Shown piece by piece: positions 1 to 13,800 of a stretch of DNA of 64,000 nucleotides (within the stretch, counting starts at the first letter, position 1; every line of letters starts with the position of its first letter). The stretch is from positions 59,118,552-59,182,551 of the forward strand of contig NC_079137.1 of the NCBI RefSeq assembly GCF_945859705.1, given 5' to 3'. A program made the position numbers and the translations under genes. The stretch is from Episyrphus balteatus. Its lineage: Eukaryota; Arthropoda; Insecta; Diptera; Syrphidae. The notes below the pieces were generated by a model. The model saw nothing but the letters and a program-made list of their open reading frames with translations, ran no database searches and had not been told where the DNA came from.

Positions 1-729
1 CACATCATATATATATATGACCTTGAAAGTTTAATTTTCAACTTTTTTTGCCCAAAATTTGACTTTGAAATCCATTATTTCAAAAAGTATTGATTAAAAT
101 AACTTGATTTAAAAACTAATATTAAGTGTAATATTCTGCCTTTTGAAAAATGTATCACTCATACCTGTAGGTGTTGCCGTCGTTTTTAAATATTTTTTTT
201 TTATTTTGAGTTACTTTTTTAGAAAATTGCCCCTCCCTCCTAAACGGGGGGAGATAGACCCCCCTTTCCATAGTAAAAAATGCTTGTATTTCACTCCTCT
301 ACAAGAATCCGTTACTAATTTTCTCCGCCTAAGAAAACCATTTTTGGTTCAGATTTTTATTTTTGAATTTATATTTTTTGAGGAATTTACGATAACTTAG
401 GCGGGGAAAATTAGTAACGGATTCTTGTAGGGGAGTTAAATACAAGCATTTTTTACTATGGAAAGGGGGGTCTATCTCCCCCCGTTTAGGAGGGAGGGGC
501 AATTTTCTAAAAAAGTAACTCAAAATAAAAAAAAAATTATTTAAAAACGACGGCAACACCTACAGGTATGAGTGATACATTTTTCAAAAGGCAGAATATT
601 ACACTTAATATTAGTTTTTAAATCAAGTTATTTTAATCAATACTTTTTGAAATAATGGATTTCAAAGTCAAATTTTGGGCAAAAAAAGTTGAAAATTAAA
701 CTTTCAAGGTCATATATATATATGATGTG
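1..729. repeat. long near-perfect palindrome (foldback element), may begin before the window
   Basis: The first bases CACATCATATATATATATGA reappear inverted at the right end, closing with GATGTG at 724-729. The two arms match almost base for base from 1-333 against 396-729, including the GC-richer block CCTCCCTCCTAAACGGGGGG in one arm and its complement in the other. The roughly 60-bp loop lies at 334-395. Because base 1 is already paired with 729, the left end may extend outside the window. No transposase is encoded. The short open frames in each arm are mirror images of each other and not genes. Confidence 0.93.
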
Positions 730-3497
730 CACCGCTGAGGCCTGCCAGACCAAGATTTTCTTACTTAGCATGCTAAAAACTACCACTGTACGAATTTTCA
801 GCCTTACAAGAGCTACCTTAGTCAAATGTGCCACTAGCTCTTGGACTATAAAGTTAAATCAATTTTTATGTGCTCTAGATTAAAAGATATAAAGTGTTTT
901 TTTGATTTTTCCTGTCGCTTTTTCGTTTCATCTTGTTTCAAATCACTATGATACTAAAGAAGTTTTCACTTCAAAAAGATATCAACATTTTGTAAACGCA
1001 GTTACAAAGATTAACATTTCTTCTAAAAATTAAGACTCCTGTCAAGTTGCTACTGTTAGTATTAACGAGAAATTATCATTAACATTATAAAGATGACCGA
1101 AAACTCAAAATCTGGTCAGACCTATGATTTTGTTGAGTCCTGTAAGACTTTTGTTCGGGATTTCAAAACATTCAAACAATTTTTTCATACAAAAACTACG
1201 GGGTCCTTTAAATTTCATGGATTTTATTCAAGTTAATGTACAATTAAATACCATAAATATACCTTCGAACTTCAACTGGTAACATTGACCACTATTAATC
1301 GAAGGCCATATAAGCACTTTCCAAATTTGAATCGAACTTAAAAGCAATAACATTAAACAGTTAAAATCTTATATAGATTCAATCAATACACAAATTAAAT
1401 GAGATAAAAGAAAAATTTTTCGAATCAGGACAATGGAAAACAAACGTCATTATATTATTCTTCCCTTTTTAATCCATCTAGATGGAGAGATGACAACAAC
1501 AACAACAATAACAGCTGACCTTTTTATCTTGCTTCTCATTAAATTTTTATTATTACTCCTCCGTTCGAATGTTATTATTCCTTTTGTTCGTTTGCCTTCG
1601 CATTTGCGTTGTAAAATAATGCTGGCAGCCATATGACGAGGGTTAAATTACATACGGACGTCATACATCTCTTCTCTCGCCCATCAGCCATCAAGTGAAT
1701 ATATCCTTCTTATATGATGATGCCCGCTTGGTTCGTTGGTTTGGCCCTTAAATCCATATACATATATCCAATCCATCCATCTACAGATGCCCGCCAGAGA
1801 CAATTTATTATACCAACGACGAACGTTCATTGCAAATGTGTTCAACATACGTGCCCAAGTTTCTGTTTTTATGTTTATTGATTGAATGATGACTTAAAAG
1901 AGAGACGTAAAGAGATGGTGTTTCTGTCCATATGTTTGCAAATGTGTGGATGTGAATATCCTTTGACAAAGAGAATGCATCCTTCCTGTGATGCAGAATC
2001 CAATGCAATGGCCGTTTGACTCTCTTGTCGAAGTGACGCGGTTTAAATTTTTCATTTTAATGTGGTCAGTGTTGCCAAAGTTTTAATATTTTGTTAAGTT
2101 TTTTTTTTTTTAAAACGTTACTAAGAAGAAGACAAAAATTGGCCGAGAGTTCTCTATAAAACAGACCTATTTTTATTTTTTATGTAAAAAAATTTCAAAA
2201 TTTAAAACATAGTTTGGCAGCCCTAAAACCGATTTTTTTTTAATTTATACTGATTTTTGACAGACAATATCTCCGAATGCTTAAATTTTTTTTAAGGCTT
2301 TCTACTAGTTGTCAACTTCCACATCAAAAAAAGTCAGTCTAAATAATTTAGCTTTAAATAAAATGACCATGATTCTTTCATAATAAATTAAAATTTCCTT
2401 AACAGGCAGGTAGTTTCAATCAATTATTTATTAGGAGTGTCCGTCAAAAGTCAACAATCTCCAGTTTTTTTTGAATTTCAATGGTTTTGCTTAAAAATGG
2501 TCAGCATAATACAAGTACTACACAAGTATGGCATTAAATTCCTTAGGGATAATATTGTTAAAAAAGAAACAGGCTAACAGAAAAGGTAGAAATATTTACC
2601 ATTTTTGTTCTCTGCATTTAAAAAAAAATGAAATATCAAAAAAAAAAAAAAAAGAAGGAAGGAACGCCTTTTGTTATTTTGCTGATGCCTAGCACGTCAT
2701 AGCAATTCTAGTACATATACCTACCTAACTTGTATCCATCCCTTAATCTCAGTTATAGTCATGAGGACGAGAGTAGAAATAATGTGAAATGCGAAAGAGA
2801 TGATTATCATCCCGGGATGAAAATTTTGGTTCATTGTATCTAGATTTGAGATACCCAGATATACATTTTTATAAACCTACATTATACCTATGTATCTTTC
2901 CTTCCACAGCGAACACAAATCCTTGTGGAAGTCTTCGGGGAATTTAAGTCTTTGAATTTTACTCCGCGTTCGTTGTTTTGAATTTTTTTTTTGCTTTAAA
3001 AAAAAAAAAAAAACAAAGAATTTGGAATTTGAAATTTTACTTTAGAAGCAGGTAGATGTGTGTGGTAATAGAGCAGAGAGCATTGTCAGAAGAATTTAAT
3101 GTATAATTCAGTGGAAGGATGAGAAAAATTGGTGAATGAATAAGAATTTTATTTGGAGTTAAACTTTTTATAAAGAAATGAAATTTTGGAATGATATAAA
3201 AAAAAGCTTAAGTTCTACTTAAATTTTTTTTAAAAATTGAGTATATTATCAAGGACTTTTATTCAATGATTTTAAAACCATCTCCAGCTCCTGGTGTTTG
3301 TTTGTTTGTTTAATTAATTCAAAGTACATACATGATTTTACCAAAAGAATAATTTTATCGGAAGAATGCATGAAAAACATTTTGGTAAAACACCCTAGCA
3401 ATCTATCATCTATACAGTGAAATCTGTGACTGCTGGAGAAATTCCCAATTTTGCAGTTTAACTTTCGATTTTATGGTAGTAAACCGTTAATACACTA

Positions 3498-4942
3498 ATA
3501 GACCAGTGCCGATGCCTTCAAAAACATTAAAAAGTACAAAAAAATCATAGTAGGATGAAACCCATTGGAAAAGGAGGGGAATATGATAAGAATGAAAGGA
3601 AAAATAAATTACGGGCAAGCCGAGTTCGGGAAGTGGGTGGGTTAAGTTTTTAGTGGTAAAAAATGGTATATCTCGATTTCCGGCAAAACTACAAATCCTA
3701 TAGAAAAAAGTTGTATGGCAAAGTTGTAGGTAATAAAAAGATCTACAACTTTTGTATCAACAATTTTTTCACATAACCTCAAAATTTATGTGAAAAATTC
3801 AAAAAACCGAGTTTTTGGTTTCTTATTTTTATCTTTTTCAAAAACAAACATTTTTCTACGAAATTTGGTGAAAACTTACCTTATTATGTCTCAAATACAC
3901 TGTAATTTATTTGATTTAAAATATTAATTTGTTCACCTTATTTTGACTTAATACCAAAAAAACACCCTAATTTTCAATCGAAAATTCACGTGTCAAAATA
4001 TCAGCTTTTTTCAAAAAGTCGGTGGGCATTTCGTTCGTTAAAATGTCTATTTTCTGATGGTGTAAAAAAAATTGTACATTAGTATACTATAGAACATGTT
4101 CTAGTAAAATTCAAAAAATGAAAAAAGCTTGAATTCGAAAAAAATTTTTTATCATTGTTTACAATTTTGGCCTATTTATTCAAATTTACACTTTAATTAC
4201 TCAAAAAACGTAAGATTTCATGTAACATTGATTAATCTTACGTTTTGTGAGTAATTAAAGTGTAAATTTGAATAAATAGGCCAAAATTGTAAACAATGAT
4301 AAAAATTTTTTTCGAATTCAAGCTTTTTTCATTTTTTGAATTTTACTAGAACATGTTCTATAGTATACTAATGTACAATTTTTTTTACACCATCAGAAAA
4401 TAGACATTTTAACGAACGAAATGCCCACCGACTTTTTGAAAAAAGCTGATATTTTGACACGTGAATTTTCGATTGAAAATTAGGGTGTTTTTTTGGTATT
4501 AAGTCAAAATAAGGTGAACAAATTAATATTTTAAATCAAATAAATTACAGTGTATTTGAGACATAATAAGGTAAGTTTTCACCAAATTTCGTAGAAAAAT
4601 TTTTGTTTTTGAAAAAGATAAAAATAAAAAACCAAAAACTCGGTTTTTTTAATTTTTCACATAAATTTTGAGGTTATGTGAAAAAATTGTTGATACAAAA
4701 GTTGTAGACCTTTTTATTACCTACAACTTTGCCATACAACTTTTTTCTATAGGATTTGTAGTTTTGCCGGAAATCGAGATATACCATTTTTTACCACTAA
4801 AAACTCAACCCACCCACTTCCCGAACTCGGCTTGCCCGTAATTTATTTTTCCTTTAATTTTCATCATATTCACCTCCTTTTCCAATGGGTTTCATTCTAC
4901 TATGATTTTTTTTGGTTTCAAAAATTATCGACCCTGGTCTAT
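3498..4942. repeat. 1.45-kb near-perfect palindrome (foldback element)
   Basis: The outer ends are ATAGACCAG (3498-3506) and CTGGTCTAT (4934-4942). The arms of about 715 bp match with few differences. For example, TTACGGGCAAGCCGAGTTCG near 3610 is mirrored near 4840, and ACGTAAGA (4208-4215) meets TCTTACGT (4236-4243). The unpaired centre is only about 16-20 bp. No coding potential is shared between the arms beyond mirror open frames. I infer a foldback or long-TIR non-autonomous DNA element. A target-site duplication is not obvious at the ends. Confidence 0.95.
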
Positions 4943-7058
4943 AAAGCCGTCCGGGGTTTCATCGTAGAAGGCCGTGATTTTCCTGAGAAATCTGTTATAA
5001 TTGGAACATTCCGTGATTTTATAGAAAAAAATGTAATCTTAAAACCTTAAAACTTTTGATAAAACATTATAGTAATTCCTGTTTTTGCTGAAACTTTTAA
5101 AAATTAAAAGAAAAATATATTTAAAAAAAAAATGGCTTTAAATAGCAGTCAGTAAAATTAGGCGCAGTAATTCTGCAAATCTTTATGGATTTTCTAAAAA
5201 AAATTTAAAATCTATTTTCCAAATCATAATTTAGAACATTTTTTTTTTTTTAACTTTTAAGAATATTAAGAAAAATAAATTTTAGCTCCGTGAAGCCAGA
5301 ACTGAGACTTTAATATTTTTAATTGAAAGTTTTTGCGTCCTTAAAAAAATTTTTAGACCAAAATCTTAATTTTTATAGGAAGTCTAAAAAATGAAAAATC
5401 GAGGAAGACGTATAAAACAAATTGCAATCGTACATTAAAAAGATTTTTAAAATACGAAATTTACACTAAATAATCCTTAAAATAAAAAAAAATCCAAAAT
5501 ATTTTAGCACTTAAACGTAAGCCATATTAAAAAAAAAAAAACTCTAAATCCGCAAAGACACAAAATAGAGACGAAGAAATCATGAATTATCAAAGCAAAT
5601 TTTTTTATGGTTCTTAACTTTTATAATTCAATGTGTTTTTTTGCATATGAAAATGAAAACAGATTAGCCCCACAGTCAAAATTTAGAATCTACAACCGTA
5701 TAATTTTCAGTATTTAAGTGGTAAAAAAACTCGGATGGTTTTATTATTCAGTCAGTGATTAAATTAGAAGAAATCAAGAAAGTCACTGTGGTGTATGTGT
5801 AACTTTTGTGCATTTTTCAATCTTAACGGAAATGTTTTTATTTTATTTATTTATTTATTTTTTTTGAGAATTTTAGGGGACTTTGAATTTTTCAGGACAC
5901 AATTTTTTTATTTAATTTTTTCCAAAACAACAATTTTGCAATATTTTTAATAAAGGTTTTTGAATATTTTAAAACTAAGACTAATTTTATGAACTGCCAC
6001 TTGGGATCGCTCAAAAATTTTTTTCAATTTCAATTTTTAATTCAGACAAAATTTCTATCATTTTGGTACAAAATAATTGTTTCTGGTCTTTTGACTTTGA
6101 TTTTTTTCTGAATTAAATACATAAATCAAAATGAAAAATGAAATGAAATGAAAATTTAAAAATAACTTAAAAACCATCTTATTTTGAAAAAGGTTTGTTA
6201 TGGACTTTGAAAATTATTTTATTATTAAAAAATGTATGTGAACATAAAAAAACTGATTTTTTTTTGATAAATTGTTTTTTTTTTTTTCTTACGAAAAAAT
6301 TTTCAAAAACTTTCTTTTAAGCTGGTACCTTCCAATAAAGATTCTAAGCCAATTCAGGTTTCTGAGTTCTCAAATATATTTTTTAGTTCGAAAGAAGAGA
6401 ATTCGTGTAACTTTTTTTTTTTTGCTGAAAAATGTGTATTTTGCCAAAAATAGTTTTTTTTTTCAAGCCAATGATGTTGTTGAAATCTCTGAAGTCACAG
6501 ATACATATCTCATTGGCCAACTACTATTCGAAACTTTTTGGTGTTTTTTTTTTCCATTTGATACATATATAAGAACTGACTGGCAAATCAACTATCAAAT
6601 TTAGAAGACCCTATAAAAATAACCATGGTTTCCTTCTATTTTTCTATTAGATGTACCAATTTATTCCATCAAATTGTTGTGTTAGATTAAGTCTCCACTC
6701 GGACGGTATCTTCGGTTTTAAATTAAAAATAAACTTCATTACCGATCAACTTAATTCCATAAGCGTCAGTAATCTCATATAGCTCTTATTTAAGTGTTAA
6801 AAAGCCGTAACTTATCCTAATTGATGAAAAAATGTATACCTACAAGATACCATGATGTACAAAGTATATTTATTATACTGGAAAACTCAATGAATTTCTA
6901 GTAGCGCCATTGTTCCCTTCCTCATTTCTACTATAGCAACATTTCATTTTGAAAAAAAAAATTAAATACAAAAATATTTCCATTTTACCATAGAAACAAA
7001 AAAATTTAACAAGTAATTTTTTTTTTCTTTCTTTTTCTTTTATTATCTCAATTTCTAG

Positions 7059-7178
7059 GAAACTCGTGATTGTGGAGCCCCATGCCATGCAATGTTCTTC
7101 CCCGAAAACGAGCGAACCGTCTTACGCTATTGGGTCGGTTCCTGGGCGGCAGTTTGTGTTGCCAGTTGTTTATTTACG
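7059..7178 (+). CDS. fz: frizzled internal exon: end of extracellular linker and start of TM1
   Basis: This exon encodes 40 residues, beginning ETRDCGAPCHAMFFPE and continuing through VLRYWVGSWAAVCVASCLFT. It is the juxtamembrane segment and most of the first membrane helix of the Wnt receptor Frizzled, which acts at the plasma membrane in Wnt/beta-catenin and planar cell polarity signalling. The acceptor is a long pyrimidine tract ending TTTCTAG just before 7059, and the donor is GTAAGT from 7179. The exon is phase 0 at both ends and joins in frame to the exon at 23787. The DCGAPCH motif and the near-identity to Drosophila Fz (recalled, not searched) favour fz over fz2, whose equivalent segment differs. 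The CRD should lie in exons upstream of the window; none is seen in 1-7058. The exon is intact, with no stop or frameshift. Confidence 0.96.
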
Positions 7179-8828
7179 GTAAGTGGTCATAAATTACTTC
7201 GTAAAATCTTTTAAAAAAAATATATATATAATTCCTTTGGCGGATGAGAACACAGACAGACAAAACAGACAGACAAAGACATATACTGACTCAGAGACGG
7301 AAAGATAGACCGAGACCGACCACAAAAGTATCTTCAACTTTTGCCAAAGATCCATTAGAATATTCAATTTAAAAGCCATTGCCTATAAATTGATGCGGTA
7401 TTCCACCAAGTTTGGGAAGAATCTGCCGAATGCATATCTCGAGATGTGCTTGGAATCTACTACTTTAACCCATCTTCTTTAACTTCCTATTTTCCTATAC
7501 ATCGACTTCAAGCCAGCCACTCACTGTGATTATATAAATGATGCACAAGCTAAAGCTAGCTACACAGTCAAATAAATTATGAATCTATTTCTTTACATGA
7601 AAATAATATTTTTTTATTTTTTTTTCCTTCCTTCCTCGTTGTTCGGTCTTTTACACAACAAGAGGGATATTGAATGTAGTTGGTTGCATAGCTTTATACA
7701 AAAGTGCACAGGAATCATGTAAGAAAGATGCTTTTCCTGAATTCATGAAGAATTCACTATCACGCGGGATTCTCGAAAACTCTATTCAAACATCTGTGTG
7801 ATGTTGGAAAATTGTTGGAAGTTTTTTTTTTTTGAGAGAGACGGAAATCGAAAAATAACATTCCTTGTCTTCGTTGTCGTAGTCGTCTTTGTCAATGTTA
7901 GTGGGTTGGTATAGAGAGGATGTCACTCTGTGTAGTTCGGTTTGCTATCGCGCATTTCGAGGGTGGCACAAAGATGAATTGCTTCAATGGAATTTAAAAA
8001 AAAAAAAAAAAATGGATTTTTAGGAATTTTCGTCCCAATAGAATTCTCCCTTCCTCAAAGAGAGAGAAGGGGAGGAAAATTCAAGAAATAGATGAGAGAC
8101 ACTCGTGAAAATTCGATATCTTTCTACAGTTGGGTGACAATTCAATTATATTTTGAATTAAATTGATTTTGTATCAGAGAGATAGAGAGAGCTCTTGAAA
8201 AAAAAGTATCATTTTTATAATATTATGATGAAAGATTTTTCTTAATAAAAATTCTAAAAGCATTCGTGAAACAACTCTAAAGATAAATTGATTTACCTAA
8301 CCACAGTTTTGATTATTTCGCATATAATATGTATTTTTTCGTTTTTTTTTTTTTTTTGCAATGCATTCGTTAGTAGAAAAATCCAATTTCAAATTTTAAT
8401 CTAATTTATAATCCATCTGTTGAAAAACATGGTTCAATTTAGTTCAAACGTAAAGTTTTTGCTCAGCTGATTTCAATGATTTTTGAAAAAGAAAACTTTT
8501 TAAATAATCGTGACTTCATCTCATCGATTAAATCTTTTGGTTTTTCATTTTTAAAATATTTTTTTTTTTCGACTGCAAAGCTTAACCCTTTCTTTATTTT
8601 AAAATTTTCAATAAACATTTCCAATTGAAAATTTGACCTTCATTGAAATGCGTTTTATTTGAGACTTTGCCAGACGTTTTTTATTTTTAATTGTCTTAGT
8701 AAAAAAATTAGTGTCACAAAATCGTCAATAAGGGACAACATTTAGTTGAATTTTCCCAAATGTTGAAGCAATATAGAATACAAGAGTTTTTCTGAAATGT
8801 ATCCTCAGTTGAACAAAATAAAAGGTTA

Positions 8829-9109
8829 GGGTCGAAATTTTGTATGTGCCAAAATTTGGATTCCAAAACTCTGTATTCCAAAGTTCTGTATTTTAAAATT
8901 CTGTAAATTCAAAATTCTATTTGTTTAAATTCTGTTTTTTAAAATTCTGTAAATTTAAAATTCTATATTCTAAAATAATTCTGTAAATAAAAAATTCTGG
9001 ATTTCGAAATTATGTATGCCAAAATTCTGTAAATGATAAAAGGAATTTTTTATTCAGATACAGAATTTTGGTAACACAGAATTTTGGAATACCTACATAA
9101 TAACGACCC
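8829..9109. mobile_element. small AAAATTCTGTA-type element with GGGTCG/CGACCC ends
   Basis: The segment starts GGGTCGAAATTTTGTATGTG and ends AACGACCC, so the termini are short inverted repeats. The interior is a run of loosely repeated units around AAAATTCTGTAAAT in one direction on the left, turning to ACAGAATTTTGG on the right. Related segments are found near 40190-40390, 50451-51560 and 53438-53863. It has no coding capacity. I read it as a non-autonomous element whose body has become tandemly repeated; the family name is unknown to me. Confidence 0.6.
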
Positions 9110-10546
9110 GTTCCCCAAAATAATAAGTCTTACTCAACAATATTAACTCGTGTATTTCTATACAATGTAAGCTTATTAAGCTTATTTTCATTACCTATGT
9201 AAAATGTTTGGGAAAAATATCAAAACAAAATAATTTCAAACCGCTTTCGAAAAATTAATTTTTCAATTTGCTCAAAAACTTTAATTAAAAAAATTAAAAA
9301 TTTGCATATTTTAATTAGGAATTTGAATACCTCAGAAACACAAAAAATCAATTTTGTTTTCATTATTATTCATTGTTTCTAATAATTTTGACTCATTTTT
9401 TTTTTAATTTTTCTAAATTTTTACTTTTTTTTCGACTACCTAAATTTAAAAAAAAAAAAATATTTTTCCATTTTAGACTTGAACTAACTTTTTTTTTTTG
9501 GTTTTGATTTTTTAAATATTGACCTCATATTTTTTTTTTTTTAATTTTGAATTGTCAAAAAAAATTGAAAATTTTAGATATAGTCCTTATTAAAAAGAAT
9601 TGAATTTAAGACAAATTTGGACTGCTAAAAATTAGCATACAATACAAAGTTCGTCAAAATTATAATATTCAAAATGTTTTATGCTTTTGTTATTCAAAAA
9701 AAAAAAAAAATTTCTAAAAATTAATTTTTCAATGAAGTAATTTCCATTTTTCTCAAATAATATTTTCTGCGTTTGAACCATATTAAGACCACAGCCTTAG
9801 TAATGTTCTTATATCATCATATAATAAAACGGCGAACACGAATTTTGTGGTACAAACTACGCGGCCCACAAAAACCGAAGGGGCATAAATTATTTACGGA
9901 ACGATTAGAAATTTGCTCTAGAAGTGCAGAATATAAATATTTTAAAGTTTTTTTTAACCGAAATAGGTAAATTCAATAAATTAAAATTCGACATTTTAAT
10001 AAAAAAAAAAAAAACAAAAAAACAACTGGAACATCTGTTGGAAAATTTCCAATCGACTGGAATGAAATGTCATTCATGAATGAATGAATGAAAGCATTCA
10101 GCGAAAATAAAAAAACATTAAGGGGGTTTCACATTGGTGCGTGATGGCATGTTAACTATGGTTAACTTTCATTGTTTTAGTTATCTAAGTTTAGAAGTAA
10201 GATGTTTGTTTTATTACCATGAATTTTTTTTGTTAAAATCTAATTCTATTAAAATCGAGACTATTACTAAGGCCCAATCTTTTGTAAACACTTTTCATTA
10301 TAAAAAAAGGTAACCTACACCAAAGGTTTTACCATACATTTTTGCTTTGCAGTATTTTTATATAAAATCACTCAAAACCTGAATTATGAAACCAATGAAA
10401 TCTATCTTCGTCCTTTTCTCTATTGAAAGGGCATACGAATTTGACAGTTCCTTGGCCATTTTACCAAGTTTTCACTTTTAGACGTTTGTTTGAGCCTTAA
10501 CTGCAATGGCCTAAAAAGTGAAAAAGTGGCAAATTTGCAAAAGTAA

Positions 10547-10893
10547 ATTTTTTTTATTTCTTTCTAGCGCCATTTCTTTTTGGAAAAAATTACAAAAATT
10601 GGTTTTTAAACCAAAAATAAGCTTTCTGCATCATTATTTTTAATTTTGTGGTCGGAAAAACTGTCATAAAATGAGTTTAAAAATGTTCACTTTTTGTTAT
10701 ACCTTTATAGGAATAACTACAAGGCCACTTTTTGCAAAAAGTCAAAAAGTGATAGATTTCAAACTCATTTTGTGACAGTTTTACGACGACAAAATAAAAA
10801 TTAATGATGCAAAAAGCTTATTTTTTGGTTTCAAAAAAAAATTTTGTTAGTTTTTTCCAAAAACAAATATTGCTAGAAAGAAATACAAATTTT
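10547..10893. repeat. imperfect inverted repeat with about 130-bp arms
   Basis: The left arm 10547-10679 (containing TATTTCTTTCTAGC, AAGCTTTCTGCATCATTA and AACTGTCATAAAATGAGTTT) is mirrored at 10761-10893 (AAACTCATTTTGTGACAG, TAATGATGCAAAAAGCTTA, GCTAGAAAGAAATA), with a spacer of about 80 bp. The block CACTTTTTGCAAAAAGTCAA occurs in the spacer and again just right of the second arm. The arms are more diverged than in the other palindromes here, suggesting an older insertion. The ends of the whole unit cannot be placed exactly. Confidence 0.7.
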
Positions 10894-13800
10894 TAAGGTA
10901 TAACAACAACGACCACTTTTTGCAAAAAGTCAAAAAGTTAAAATTTTCAAAACGTTGTCGTGCCACGCAGTTGGTGTGGTAAAGCCTTAAGAATTGATTT
11001 GTTTGATTAAAAAAATGTCGATTCTTACTTTCAAAGGGATGTTTTGCTTAAATTTTCACTGCCACACAATACCACGGATTACCTTTTTACTATACTGTAT
11101 ACTGTGAAGATCAACACCTGAACGCACCTTTAATGTTTAATAAATGTGAACCTAATAACCCTTCAAACAAGAAAACGGAGTTCAGAAAAGACACTCCGAC
11201 CTCCGACAGAGAAAAGCGGGGTTGTACTCACACACTTGCAACTTTTTGTGTATGAACACAAAGTCGAAGGAGAATCGTGGTAAAAAAGTGAGAAAAGGAA
11301 AACGAACGTAGGAAAGACAAAGACAACAAGACAAGGTATAATGCGTCATTTTGTTATTATTTGTCGTTTGTTGCAGTATCTCGTCGGTGGTCGGGTCGTG
11401 CGTCGTGCCTCGTTCTAAAACTAAATACATTGTTTTATTAATATGGAAAATTTTATTTCAAAAAAAGGTATGAATTGCTTAACGTGCTTCTGCGATTTTG
11501 TAATTAATAATAATTTATCATTTTGTTGTTTTTCAAGGAGTTCAATAATGAGACGCTAGCTGAGAATTTTCACCCTAACCTAAACTTCCCACAACGCACA
11601 ACAGCTACAATATTCTTCAATGATGCAAATTCTTCAGCAGCTGTATCAACGAATACAATAAAATAAAATTTTGTTTAAAAAAAAAAAAAACAATAAACAA
11701 AATTTAAGAAAAAGAAAATCGTGTTCTGTTTTGTTTGCAAATGCTTCCAAATGCCAAGCGCCATTTTTTTTCCATTCCAATGCCGGACGTCATTCATTCC
11801 GACTTCGGCTCCGTTTTCTCGGAATGGAGATTTTCCCCACACCAATACATATGCAATCGACTTCACGGTGATTATAATTTCCATACTAATTTGAGCCGCC
11901 TTCGGACCCGTTTCTGAGCCGAGGTCGGACTCTGCTCCGCCTGAGGCGGCGCGGATGCGGACCGAGGTCGGACTTGTTTGCTTGAAGGGAAATATCTGAA
12001 CGCATTCACTTAAAATTTCCTGAAAAACTGAATGGATCTTTTCCAAATGGAAAAGTACTAGAAGAACTTCTTTCTCATTGGTCAACCTCCACTGGTGAAA
12101 AGGTAAACAAACATTTTTTCCCATGTCAATTACAACAAAAAAGTTATTTTCAGTACAAAAAACGTTTGTTTGCATCTTCACCAGCCCAGAAATGACATTC
12201 GCTCGAAGTTCCCCATACCAAAAATATCATTGCAATTGGAAGCATGAAAAAAAAATGAAGTGTGAATGACAAATTTGAGTGAAGTTGGTGGAGGTTGAAT
12301 GATTGAATGATGGAATTTGAACTTATGGAACATGAAACAGGTTGAATTGAGTCGCAAAATGCGAGGTGCAAACACAATGCACTTAAGGCGATTACACTGT
12401 GCATTTTCTTTTTCGGTACTTTTTTACGTAGTTGAGCGTAGTTAAAACGTAGTTCAACAATATCTAAATCAGATTTAAAATATATCAAAAATTAGGTATA
12501 TTATATACTCCTGTGTATTTTGTCTTGAAAAAGTGTAGTTAATCGCAAGAATATATCAACAAATACTATAAAAAATAAAGAAACTATTTTGGAATAGTGT
12601 TCAAAATTGTTGCAAATAAAAAAAAAAAATAAAGAAATAGGCAATCGTGAATTTCGAGGGCTGGGTCGGCTAGTAAATATTATCACTCCAATCAGTTCAG
12701 TTTATCTTCTTAGCCTTATACACAGATCGTACTTAATTTTAGCTACCATTCGAATTTTTTCCAAAATTTTTAGCTCCGCTTCAATTTGTAGACAATTTTT
12801 TATTGGAGTGTAGCTCGATCTACATTCAAGGCTTTTAAAAACAAAACCTTATTTATGCTTGATATAATGTATTTTGTTAGCACCCGAATTTGTTTTAACT
12901 TAAATCGTAGGAGTAGTTTTAAATTTTGTTTCAAAATGAAAATTTTCGGTGAGTATTTTTGGCTTTAATAAAAATATTTCCAAAAAACTCTTGTGGACAA
13001 TCCCAGTGGTAAACAAAATTTATATTTTTTGTGGAAAAGGCTGTTACATTCAAAATTGTCTTAAAAAAGATCTGAATCATAATCAATTTTACTATCTAAC
13101 ACACAATAAAATAATATTACTTTATTGCAATAATATTTTAATCAGCAGATTTCTTTTCGAAAATCATGAGTCATTTCGCGTTAATGTAAACGTACCTATC
13201 ATCCTCAATCACTTATTGAATGGAAGCATTCAAATTCAAATAATAATCGCTTTAAAGGTTTTTCCTAACATCAAAAACACTCTTAACGTGTAATACTCTT
13301 TGGGTGCTGTTTCATTTTGAATGAACAAAAAATTAAATCGGCTTATTTACATAATTTCCAAGAGTTGATATTTATTTTTTGATTTTATTTTATTTTTTTT
13401 CATAGAGATGAGACAAATAAATATAAAAACATTGAATGGAGGATTATTGTGACAGTAATCGTAGAATATCGTTTCGAATTATTTGAATTTGAATCTAAAA
13501 ATATATACAAAAAAAAAAAAAAAAAAAAGTAGTAGGTAGAAAGCTTTCAGTTTATTTAATACGTGTGGTGCTATTGCCTATACTTTTGTATTAATCGACT
13601 CTTACCTTAACTGTTCAACACATTCAAAAGCCATTTTAAGTCTTTATAAAATTGATGTTGTATTGTCGAATGTTGACGTTCCAATTGGTGTTTATTTAAA
13701 TTTTAAACAGGTTTAAATGATTAATGCGGTTTATTGTTCTTTTTCTATAAAAGCAAAAGTTGAATGACATTTTTATGTTGTGTATTTTAATAAAACTGTC

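Larger units (their letters stand above)
1..7058 (+). other. frizzled intron upstream of the first visible exon (3' part)
   Basis: This non-coding stretch ends at the TTTCTAG acceptor of the 7059 exon. It holds two long palindromes (1-729 and 3498-4942). The parts between and after them, 730-3497 and 4943-7058, are AT-rich DNA with poly-A and poly-T runs and a short AAC/AAT repeat near 1495. I find no exon of the Frizzled cysteine-rich domain here, so the upstream exons must lie outside the window. Confidence 0.8.

Noticed and set aside
6272..6604. 110-residue open frame just upstream of the first frizzled exon
   Set aside because: Dominated by phenylalanine and lysine from T and A runs; it does not resemble the Frizzled CRD or linker.
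10120..11170. Possible larger TIR element around the 10.5-10.9 kb inverted repeat (GGTTTCACATTGGTGCG against CGCACC...AATGTGAACC)
   Set aside because: The outer match needs large gaps and could be chance; only the inner inverted repeat is supported.
11675..12181. 168-residue open frame on the - strand
   Set aside because: Unrecognised sequence with a homopolymer end (repeated F) and no family motif; overlapping open frames exist on the other strand. The region is slightly more GC-rich, but I cannot support a gene.
12949..13293. 114-residue open frame on the + strand
   Set aside because: AT-rich, no recognisable motif, no sign of splice sites or of conservation; probably chance.
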